Source: an uncultured beta proteobacterium
GTDB lineage: Bacteria; Pseudomonadota; Gammaproteobacteria; Burkholderiales; Burkholderiaceae_C
Length of the DNA stretch: 8,083 nucleotides
Direction: 5' to 3'
NCBI GenBank assembly: GCA_903870955.1
Contig: CAIQEX010000535.1
Location: 1 to 8,083, forward strand
The number at the start of each line of letters is the position of its first letter. Position 1 is the first letter of the stretch. Positions 1 to 6,406 of the stretch are shown here, piece after piece. The notes below the pieces were generated by a model, which did no database searches, had not been told where the DNA came from, and saw only the letters and a program-made list of their open reading frames with translations. The position numbers and the translations under genes are program-made.

Positions 1-1
1 G

Positions 2-1210
2 CCAGTGCTGTTTTTTGAGGTTGCGGCCACGCGCAGCAATGCCCAGCAAACCGTGCTGATGTATGGACATCTGGACAAGCAGCCAGAATTTTCCGGCTGG
101 CGCTCCGATCTGGGGCCGTGGACACCCAAGTACCAGGACGGCAAGCTCTATGGCCGTGGCGGTGCCGATGACGGCTATGCCGCCTACGCAGCCGTTGCCG
201 CGATCCAGGCACTGAAAAGTCAGGGCGTGGAACATCCGCGCATCGTTGGTTTGATCGAGACCTGTGAAGAGAGCGGTTCGCCGAATCTGCTGCAGTACAT
301 CGATGCGCTGGGCGATCGCCTGGGTGATGTGGGTTTGGTAATTTGCCTGGATTCCGGGGCTGGCAATTACGACCAGCTCTGGCTGACCAACAGCCTGCGC
401 GGTGTGGCCGGCGGGGTGTTGAAGGTGCAAATCCTGTCTGAAGGCGTGCATTCGGGTGACGCCAGCGGTTTGGTGCCTTCGAGTTTTCGCATCATGCGTC
501 AGGTTCTGGATCGTCTGGAAGACAGTGCCACCGGACGCTTGCTGCCGGCCGCGTTCCATTGCGAAGTACCCGCTGAGCGCTTGGCCCAAGCCAAGGCCAC
601 GGCCGAGATATTGGGCGAAGCGGTGCACCAGAACTTTCCCTGGGCGCATTACGACTGCGGCGGTGACCAGCGCTTTGCCTTGCCCACCACCACCGACCCC
701 TTGCAGGGCTTGCTAAACCGCACTTGGGCGCCGACGCTGAGTGTGGTCGGTGTGGATGGCTTTCCGGAAATGAAGGACGCTGGCAATGTGCTGCGGCCTT
801 ACACCGCATTCAAGCTGTCACTGCGTTTGCCGCCCTTGGTGGATGCCGAAACCGCTGTGCAACAACTCAAAAGTCTGCTGGAGGACAACGCGCCCTACCA
901 AGCGCAAGTCACCTTTTCACCAGGTGGCCAGGCCACGGGCTGGAACGCGCCGGATACCGCAAGCTGGTTTGAAAAGGCGCTGGATGACGCATCCAACACC
1001 TACTTCGGTGCGCCGTGCGGATATGTCGGTCAGGGCGGTACGATTCCACTCATGAATATGTTGTCCAAGGGCTTTCCCAAAGCGCAGATGATGGTCTGCG
1101 GCGTGCTAGGACCCAAGAGCAACGCCCACGGGCCAAACGAATTTTTGCATGTGCCCTACGCCAAGAAGCTCACGGCGGCGGTGGCGCACGTCATTGCCCA
1201 GTGTCCTTAA
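2..1210 (+). CDS. M20 family metallopeptidase, 5' end cut by window
   Basis: This is a zinc-type M20 peptidase/deacylase (carnosinase-like dipeptidase, ArgE/DapE relatives), probably cytosolic and hydrolysing a small peptide or N-acyl amino acid. Its exact substrate cannot be told. Numbering from the GTG at 5, the metal and catalytic residues appear in family order: H22 and D24 in GHLD, D55 in GRGGADDG, the E88-E89 pair in TCEESGS (general base, then metal ligand), D116 in CLDSGAG, and H375 in NAHGPNEF near the C-terminus. H149 in EGVHSGD fits the lid/dimerisation-domain histidine. The reading frame is open to the first base and VLFFEV is an internal beta-strand of the catalytic domain, so the GTG at 5 is not the start. 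By comparison with the family I infer that roughly 70-80 N-terminal residues lie outside the window. The stop is 22 bp before the hydrolase gene on the same strand, so co-transcription is possible. The active site looks intact. Confidence 0.9.
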   Translation, partial: PVLFFEVAATRSNAQQTVLMYGHLDKQPEFSGWRSDLGPWTPKYQDGKLYGRGGADDGYAAYAAVAAIQALKSQGVEHPRIVGLIETCEESGSPNLLQYIDALGDRLGDVGLVICLDSGAGNYDQLWLTNSLRGVAGGVLKVQILSEGVHSGDASGLVPSSFRIMRQVLDRLEDSATGRLLPAAFHCEVPAERLAQAKATAEILGEAVHQNFPWAHYDCGGDQRFALPTTTDPLQGLLNRTWAPTLSVVGVDGFPEMKDAGNVLRPYTAFKLSLRLPPLVDAETAVQQLKSLLEDNAPYQAQVTFSPGGQATGWNAPDTASWFEKALDDASNTYFGAPCGYVGQGGTIPLMNMLSKGFPKAQMMVCGVLGPKSNAHGPNEFLHVPYAKKLTAAVAHVIAQCP

Positions 1211-1232
1211 ATCAGCTTGGTAGATTTCCAGC

Positions 1233-2075
1233 GTGATCACTGACCCCACGCTCACCAGTTTCATCAGCCATGACGGCCAGACGCTGGCTGTTCAGGACTG
1301 GCTTCCGACGCGCGGTGAACCCGTGCGCGGTGTGGTGTTGATTGTTCATGGTCTTGGAGAGCATGCCGGACGTTATGACGCGCTGGCCAAGCGGCTCAAT
1401 GACTGGGGCTTTGCGGTGCGCGGCTATGACCAGTTGGGCCATGGCGATTCCGCGGGCGCGCGCGGTGGAATCCCTACAGACACCCGCCTTCTAGATGATC
1501 TGGCGGATGTGGTGGACGACACGCGCCGGCGTATGGCGTCCGACGTGCCGCTTATTTTGCTGGGCCACAGTATGGGCGGACTGGTGGCGGCACGCCTGGT
1601 CTCGTTGCAGATGCGTACCGTCGACGCCTTGGTGATGTCCTCACCGGCTCTGGACGCTGGCATGCATGTTTTTCAGAAATTTCTGGTGGCATTGCTGTCG
1701 CGTCTGCTGCCTGACCTGCGCGTTGGCAACGGGTTGAATTCCACGTATTTATCCCACGATCCCCAGGTGGTTCGGGCCTACCAGACCGATCGGCTGGTGC
1801 ACGACCGCATCAGCGCACGCTTGGCGCGCTTTATTGCCAGCGCCGGCCCGGCTACTTTGGACCTGGCAGCAGGCTGGACTGTGCCTACGCTCTTGTTATA
1901 CGCCGGAGATGACCATTTGGTGAACCCTGCGGGCAGTCGCAAATTTGCCAAAGCGGCGCCCAAGCAGGTGGTCAGCAGCATGTGTTTTGAAGACCTGTAC
2001 CACGAGATCTTCAATGAGCCGAATGCCGCACCGGTCTTCACGACATTAAGGCGCTGGTTGGACCAGCATTTTTAG
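1233..2075 (+). CDS. alpha/beta hydrolase, monoacylglycerol lipase/lysophospholipase type
   Basis: This 280-residue serine hydrolase belongs to the Hydrolase_4 (PldB / monoglyceride lipase) branch and probably cleaves a lipid ester such as a monoacylglycerol or lysophospholipid in the cytosol. The substrate is inferred from family only. The oxyanion-hole segment HGLGEHAGRY (39-48) is the hallmark of monoacylglycerol lipases. The nucleophile elbow is GHSMGG with Ser113, the acid is probably Asp227 in AGDDHLV, and the base is His257 in LYHEIFNE. The stretch of about 130-205 would form the cap. No signal peptide or membrane segment is seen. The GTG at 1233 is chosen because the first in-frame ATG falls well inside the conserved fold and the N-terminus from here matches family length. 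Only a weak purine patch (GGTAG, 1219-1223) precedes it. The gene follows the M20 peptidase by 22 bp and its stop overlaps that of the convergent rsmE. Confidence 0.9.
   Translation: MITDPTLTSFISHDGQTLAVQDWLPTRGEPVRGVVLIVHGLGEHAGRYDALAKRLNDWGFAVRGYDQLGHGDSAGARGGIPTDTRLLDDLADVVDDTRRRMASDVPLILLGHSMGGLVAARLVSLQMRTVDALVMSSPALDAGMHVFQKFLVALLSRLLPDLRVGNGLNSTYLSHDPQVVRAYQTDRLVHDRISARLARFIASAGPATLDLAAGWTVPTLLLYAGDDHLVNPAGSRKFAKAAPKQVVSSMCFEDLYHEIFNEPNAAPVFTTLRRWLDQHF
2053..2073 (+). terminator. possible intrinsic terminator inside the hydrolase 3' end
   Basis: GCTGGT (2053-2058) and ACCAGC (2062-2067) form a perfect 6-bp stem with a TGG loop, followed by A and five T (2069-2073). This is the layout of a short rho-independent terminator for + strand transcription. 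It lies within the final codons of the hydrolase, and the last T belongs to its TAG stop. On the - strand the same hairpin sits just past the rsmE stop but has no T-run after it, so it would serve + transcripts only. The stem is short, so efficiency is uncertain. Confidence 0.45.
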
Positions 2076-2815
2076 ACCAATCGAGCCAAAGCGGTGAGTG
2101 CCGCCGTTTCCGAACGCAACACCCTCGGCCCGAGAGTCACCGGTGCAAACCCCGCCAGCAACGCCGCATTTTCTTCGTTGGCGCTCAGGCCGCCTTCTGG
2201 ACCCGACAGGAACAGCGCGCCCCCCGATCCCAATTCGACCATGTGCAACGCCTGCGAGCCTTCCCGCAACGACAGCAGCAGGCCTTTGGGCGCGCCACTC
2301 TCTGCGAGGCGCAAACCGCCCAACCATTGCACAAGTGTCTTGACGCCGTGAACCGTGGGCACCCGGTTGCCCCCGCATTGCTCGCAAGCGGAAATCGCGA
2401 TGCCCTGCCAGTGTTCTACTTTCTTGGTCGCGCGCTCGGCGGCCAATCGCAATACGCTGCGTTCGGTCATCAGGGGCTGGATGCTGGCCACGCCCAGTTC
2501 GGCGGCCTTTTCTACCAGCCAATCCATGCGCTCATTGGCAGGCATGCCAACCGCCAGGTGCACCGCGTTTTGGGGCTCGCGTTCAACCTGAAGGTGCGCA
2601 CCAATCTCCACCTGAACCTGGCTGCGCCCCATCAGCGTCACCCGCGCTTCGAACTCGCCGCCGGGGCTGACGCCCTCCCAACCTGGGCCGTGGTTGAACA
2701 GATGGATGGTGTCGCCAGGCTGCAGGCGCAGCACCTGCACATGGCGGGCAGCTCCAGCGGGCAGGTCCAGCACATCACCGGTGCGCAACGGAGCGGGGCA
2801 GAAAAAGCGGGGCAT
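2072..2815 (-). CDS. rsmE: 16S rRNA (uracil1498-N3)-methyltransferase RsmE
   Basis: RsmE is the SAM-dependent SPOUT-fold enzyme that makes m3U1498 in helix 44 of 16S rRNA, acting on the assembled 30S subunit. The 247-residue product has the usual family length. The N-terminal PUA-like RNA-binding part starts MPRFFCP and contains RHVQVLRLQPGD (24-35). The linker to the catalytic half has EKAAELGV (102-109), TERS (117-120) and EQCGGNRVP (145-153). The C-terminal trefoil knot that holds SAM shows LSGPEGGLS (203-211) and LGPRVLRSETAAL (228-240). The ATG at 2815 gives the canonical MPRFF start, although no clear Shine-Dalgarno precedes it. It lies 31 bp downstream of amgK on the same strand, probably in one transcript. 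Its TAA overlaps the hydrolase stop in a tail-to-tail arrangement. Nothing appears truncated. Confidence 0.96.
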   Translation of the reverse strand: MPRFFCPAPLRTGDVLDLPAGAARHVQVLRLQPGDTIHLFNHGPGWEGVSPGGEFEARVTLMGRSQVQVEIGAHLQVEREPQNAVHLAVGMPANERMDWLVEKAAELGVASIQPLMTERSVLRLAAERATKKVEHWQGIAISACEQCGGNRVPTVHGVKTLVQWLGGLRLAESGAPKGLLLSLREGSQALHMVELGSGGALFLSGPEGGLSANEENAALLAGFAPVTLGPRVLRSETAALTALARLV

Positions 2816-2846
2816 GTTCGAGAGGGAATGGAGTCAGGGCACAGCC

Positions 2847-3929
2847 CTAAAACCTGCCGAAAGCAAAAGCCGTGGGCACCTCGATGCCTTCAATGGTTTC
2901 CACCAGACGCAGCAAGGGCTTGAGTGCCATATAGCGGCTGCAGGTGGAGCGTATGTAGTGAATAAAGCGCGGCGTGTCTTCCAGGTACTGGGGTTTGCCG
3001 TCACGCAGTGTCAAGCGCGCGAAGATGCCGGCAATTTTCAGGTGACGTTGCAGCCCCATCCACTCGACGCCTTGATAAAAAGTACCAAAATCATCGCCCA
3101 CCGGCAGACCGGCTTTGCGCGCCTTTTGCCAGTAGCGAATGGTGACGTCAAGGCAGAACTCCTCGTCCCAAGTCAAAAACGCATCGCGCATCAGGCTGGC
3201 AATGTCATAGGTGATGGGGCCATAGACTGCATCCTGAAAATCCAACAGACCCAGACCCTGGTCCGAGACCATCAGGTTGCGCGGCATGAAGTCGCGGTGC
3301 ACGTAGACGCTGGGCCAACTCAGGTTGTTTTCGATGATGCGGCCAAAGGCATCTTCCAAGGTCTTAAGCTGCTTGTGATCTAGGGTGACCTTGCGGTGCT
3401 GGGCGATGTACCACTGAGGAAACAGATCCAATTCGCGACGCAACAAGGCCGTGTCATAGGGTGGCAGCACATCGGGTTTGGATGCCAGTTGCCATTGAAT
3501 CAACATGTCAACCGCCTCCAGGTACTGAACCAGCGGCGGCTCTCCGGCAAGGTCCATGGCCTGCAGCATGGTTTTGGTACCCAGATCGGTTAGCAGCAGA
3601 AAGCCCAGGCTCTGTTCCCAGGCCAGCACTTCGGGCACCCGTAATTTGGCCTGCTGCATAAGCAAGTCCACCTGCACAAAGGGTTTGCAGTCTTCCTTAT
3701 CGGGTGGTGCGTCCATGATGACCAGGCTGCCGCGGCTGCTTTCCACGCGCAGGTAGCGCCTGAAACTCGCATCAACCGAGGCCAGGCTCAACGTGGCGGG
3801 CTGTAATCCCAATTCCGTTGGCAGGCCCGCCAGCCATTGGTTAAATTGGATTTGCCGCTGCGGGCTGGACCAACTGACGTGCGGGTCGCCGGCAGAAGTG
3901 CGGGTGGGGGCGTTGGATGGGTTGCTCAT
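2847..3929 (-). CDS. amgK: anomeric N-acetylmuramate/N-acetylglucosamine kinase (AmgK-like aminoglycoside phosphotransferase fold)
   Basis: This 360-residue protein is a cytosolic kinase of the APH/choline-kinase fold. AmgK phosphorylates the anomeric hydroxyl of MurNAc or GlcNAc in peptidoglycan recycling that bypasses de novo UDP-MurNAc synthesis; in Pseudomonas the product goes to MurU. Group-specific motifs seen are DASFRRYLRV (53-62), IMDAPPDKED (71-80) and RHLKIAGIFARL (295-306) followed by RDGK and PRFIHYI. The kinase catalytic loop is HRDFMPRN (H211, D213, N218), and the metal-binding Asp is D230 in LLDFQDA. The first 20 or so residues are polar and poorly conserved in character. The ATG at 3929 is preceded only by a minimal GGA at 6 bp. 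Its divergent position beside lptD matches the Pseudomonas amgK-lptD locus, which supports AmgK over a drug-resistance APH. The following gene is rsmE, not murU. The sugar specificity is inferred from family and context. Confidence 0.85.
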   Translation of the reverse strand: MSNPSNAPTRTSAGDPHVSWSSPQRQIQFNQWLAGLPTELGLQPATLSLASVDASFRRYLRVESSRGSLVIMDAPPDKEDCKPFVQVDLLMQQAKLRVPEVLAWEQSLGFLLLTDLGTKTMLQAMDLAGEPPLVQYLEAVDMLIQWQLASKPDVLPPYDTALLRRELDLFPQWYIAQHRKVTLDHKQLKTLEDAFGRIIENNLSWPSVYVHRDFMPRNLMVSDQGLGLLDFQDAVYGPITYDIASLMRDAFLTWDEEFCLDVTIRYWQKARKAGLPVGDDFGTFYQGVEWMGLQRHLKIAGIFARLTLRDGKPQYLEDTPRFIHYIRSTCSRYMALKPLLRLVETIEGIEVPTAFAFGRF

Positions 3930-4015
3930 GGATAATCCATTCTACAAAGGCCCTGGTCCTATCCGTCTTCAACGCGTATTCACTTCCCACTATTGCCCCT
4001 GCGCCCTCTGCCCTC
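3930..4015. promoter_or_regulatory. divergent amgK / lptD intergenic control region
   Basis: These 86 bp are the only space between the two divergent transcripts, so promoters for amgK and for the lptD operon should lie here or slightly inside the opposite gene. On the - strand a good -10 hexamer, TAGAAT (3944-3939), would start transcription only a few bases before the amgK ATG, giving an almost leaderless mRNA. I see no good -35 at 17 bp from it; TTGAAG is present but about 22 bp away. For lptD I find no convincing sigma70 pair and no sigmaE-like GAACTT box. No Shine-Dalgarno precedes the lptD ATG. The role is inferred from position. Confidence 0.45.
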
Positions 4016-6400
4016 ATGCCTTTTTTTGTGATCCGAACGGCCCCTTGGCGCGCGCATCCCCTCTTGCGGGCGGGTCTCGTCTTGTGCATCGGCTTGGGGC
4101 CTGTTGCCGCATGGGCGCAACAGGACCCGGTGGATGGGACGCTGCTGCTAAAGCCTGCGTCGGTGCTGAGCGAAAAGTTGAGTCCGGAACAGCGGCGTGA
4201 AGCACCGGTGTTCATCCAGGGCGATCGTGTTTCTGGTCGGGCTGATCTGGAAACCATCGTCCAAGGGGATGCCGAATTACGCAAAGCGGACACGGTCATT
4301 CGTGCTGATCGGCTGGAGTATTTCCAGCCCACCGACCAGGCGCGTGCCACAGGTCATGTGCGCATCAACCGGGCCGGTAACCTCTACGAGGGCCAATCGC
4401 TGGAACTTAAGGTAGAGAGTTTTGAGGGCTTTTTTCAGCAGCCGAGTTACCACTTCTCACAAAATGGAGCCCATGGTGAAGCTGCGCGAGCCGACTTTCT
4501 GGATGAAAGTCACACCGTGGTCTATGACGCCAGTTACACAACCTGCAGGCGATTGCCGGGCCCGAGCTGGATGCCCGACTGGGTACTTCGCGCAGCCAGC
4601 ATTTCGCTGGATAACGACGAAGAGGTTGGAGTGGCCAACGGCGCCTACCTGAGTTTCAAAGGGGTACCTATTTTGCCGGTGCCGGCGATCAGTTTTCCCC
4701 TCACAGAAAAGCGCAAGTCCGGCTTGCTGCCATTGACCGCAGGGATTGATAACGTCAGCGGCAGCACACTGGCCCTGCCTTATTACTGGAACATCGCACC
4801 GAACCGGGATGCCACCATTACGCCAACGCTCATGACCTCGCGTGGAGTGGAATTGAGTGGCGTGTACCGCTATCTGGAGCCTGATGGAAGTGGTCGGGTC
4901 TTCGCTGACAGCATGCCCGGGGATAAATTGCGCGACCTGGATCGATGGGGCTTTGCCTGGACGCACAACGGCACGATCGACACAGGGTTGCCCAACGTGA
5001 ACCCTGTGGCTTTGGCGCTGAATATCAACCGCGTCAGTGACGATAACTACTGGCGCGACTTCAGCAGTTCGGAAGCACTGCTGACCCAGCGCTTGTTGCC
5101 GGGCGAGGCATTGGCCTCGTGGTCGAGTGGGCCGGTATCGGGCACGGTGCATTTGCTGAAGTGGCAGGTGTTGCAGGATCCGGATTCGCCCATCATTCCG
5201 CCCTACGACCGCGTGCCACAAATCACGGCACATTGGGGGCAGGGCAATGTGCAGGGTTTCGACTGGTCGCTGGATGGCGACTTCACCCAGTTCGAAGCCA
5301 ACCAGCTTCTGACCGGTCAGCCCAACGCGCAGCGCACTTTTGCGCTGGCGCAGATCAGCCGCCCCTGGTTGGCGCCGCAAGGCTTCATCACTCCCAAACT
5401 GCAACTGCATGCGGCGGCTTATCAATTTGATTCTCGGATTGCGGATGGCAGCCAGTCATTCAGCAGTGTGGTACCGACCTTCAGTCTGGACAGTGGTTTG
5501 GTGTTCGAGCGCAACAGTACTTTGTGGGGTCGCGACTTTGTGCAGACCCTGGAGCCGCGGGCTTTCTACGTATACACCCCGTATCGCAACCAAAGCCTTT
5601 TGCCCAACTACGACACCGGCGTGGCCGATTTCAACTTCGCCAGTATTTATCTGGAGAACGCGTTTGTGGGTCACGACAAAATATCGGACAACAACCTGCT
5701 GACGATGGGCCTGACGACGCGCTTTTTGGACCCGGAAAGTGGCAACCAATATGGGCGCCTGGGCATTGCGCAACGCTTGCGTTTTGACCCGCAGCAAGTA
5801 ACCCTTAACTCAACTGCCAGTCCGGCAGAGTCGGGCTTGAGTGATGTGTTGCTGGGTGCAGAAGTCAACCTGAATGAACGCTGGACTCTGGACTCCACGA
5901 CCCAGTACAACCCGCTGACAGACCATTCGGTGCGGGCTACGGTGGGTGCCCGTTTCAATCCCAGCAGTTATCGTGTGGTCAATGCGGCATACCGCTTTCA
6001 GCGCAACGTGAGTGAGCAGATTGACGTCAGCTGGCAGTGGCCTATTAACGACCTGTGGGGCGACCGCGGTCAGGATTTAGGTAATGGCAGGGGCCAGGGT
6101 GATGGCCGTTACTACGCGCTGGGCCGTCTGAATTACAGTTTGGACCAAAGCACCTTGGTCGACACCCTCCTGGGTGTCGAGTACGATGCGGGCTGTTGGT
6201 TGGCGCGCGTGGTTCTGGCGCGAACCCAAACCAGTACCTCATCGGCTGTGCAGCGTTTGATATTTCAACTCGAGTTTGTTGGATTCACGCGCATCGGTAC
6301 AGCGGATCCCCGTGCAACCTTGACACAAAATATCTCGCGTTATCAGAATCTGCGCGATGCCGGAAGTTCCAGCGTCAGCCGCTTTAGTAACTATGAATAA
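4016..6400 (+). CDS. lptD: LPS-assembly protein LptD (outer-membrane LPS translocon barrel)
   Basis: LptD (OstA/Imp) forms, with the lipoprotein LptE, the outer-membrane complex that inserts lipopolysaccharide into the outer leaflet. From the ATG at 4016 it has 794 residues, close to the E. coli length. Residues 1-34 are a signal peptide (basic start, hydrophobic core, AWA cleavage before QQD). The periplasmic LptA/OstA-like jellyroll covers about 50-165 (QGDRVSG, YEGQSLEL). The barrel domain begins near TTC (Cys177), with SFKGVPILPVP and FPLTEKRKSGLLP, and runs to the C-terminal aromatic-rich strands. The only other cysteine after the signal peptide is Cys727 (YDAGCWLARV). An in-frame ATG at 3917 would add 33 residues before the signal peptide and overlap amgK, so I reject it. 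No Shine-Dalgarno is visible. It leads the lptD-surA-rsmA operon, and SurA is known to assist LptD folding. Confidence 0.97.
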   Translation: MPFFVIRTAPWRAHPLLRAGLVLCIGLGPVAAWAQQDPVDGTLLLKPASVLSEKLSPEQRREAPVFIQGDRVSGRADLETIVQGDAELRKADTVIRADRLEYFQPTDQARATGHVRINRAGNLYEGQSLELKVESFEGFFQQPSYHFSQNGAHGEAARADFLDESHTVVYDASYTTCRRLPGPSWMPDWVLRAASISLDNDEEVGVANGAYLSFKGVPILPVPAISFPLTEKRKSGLLPLTAGIDNVSGSTLALPYYWNIAPNRDATITPTLMTSRGVELSGVYRYLEPDGSGRVFADSMPGDKLRDLDRWGFAWTHNGTIDTGLPNVNPVALALNINRVSDDNYWRDFSSSEALLTQRLLPGEALASWSSGPVSGTVHLLKWQVLQDPDSPIIPPYDRVPQITAHWGQGNVQGFDWSLDGDFTQFEANQLLTGQPNAQRTFALAQISRPWLAPQGFITPKLQLHAAAYQFDSRIADGSQSFSSVVPTFSLDSGLVFERNSTLWGRDFVQTLEPRAFYVYTPYRNQSLLPNYDTGVADFNFASIYLENAFVGHDKISDNNLLTMGLTTRFLDPESGNQYGRLGIAQRLRFDPQQVTLNSTASPAESGLSDVLLGAEVNLNERWTLDSTTQYNPLTDHSVRATVGARFNPSSYRVVNAAYRFQRNVSEQIDVSWQWPINDLWGDRGQDLGNGRGQGDGRYYALGRLNYSLDQSTLVDTLLGVEYDAGCWLARVVLARTQTSTSSAVQRLIFQLEFVGFTRIGTADPRATLTQNISRYQNLRDAGSSSVSRFSNYE
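6159..6180. repeat. perfect 9-bp inverted repeat inside lptD
   Basis: TCGACACCC (6159-6167) and GGGTGTCGA (6172-6180) are exact reverse complements separated by TCCT. They could form a strong hairpin in the mRNA. The element is within codons for VDTLLGVEY, a few residues before Cys727 of LptD. There is no T-run after it, so it is not a terminator. It may be a chance result of codon choice. Confidence 0.6.
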
Positions 6401-6406
6401 ATTCTT

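Noticed and set aside
2836..2848. Small perfect palindrome AGGGC-ACA-GCCCT at the amgK stop, in the amgK-rsmE gap
   Set aside because: The stem is only 5 bp, with no T-run on either strand. It is too weak to call a terminator or operator.
2243..3383. Two overlapping + strand open frames of about 230 codons each opposite rsmE and amgK
   Set aside because: They are antisense to two well-supported genes, overlap each other in different frames, and show no domain signature.
2847..3929. Aminoglycoside-resistance phosphotransferase
   Set aside because: The fold is shared, but the AmgK-type motifs (DASFRRYLRV, MDAPPDKED) and the lptD neighbourhood point to cell-wall sugar recycling rather than drug resistance.
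3917..4015. Upstream in-frame ATG for lptD at 3917, preceded by a G-rich stretch
   Set aside because: It would place 33 residues before a normal signal peptide and overlap the amgK start. The ATG at 4016 gives a proper signal peptide and the family length.
4457..5425. Long open frame of 322 codons on the - strand opposite lptD
   Set aside because: It lies wholly within a clear lptD gene, and its translation is rich in Arg, Gln and His with no recognisable motif. It is the usual antisense shadow of GC-rich coding DNA.
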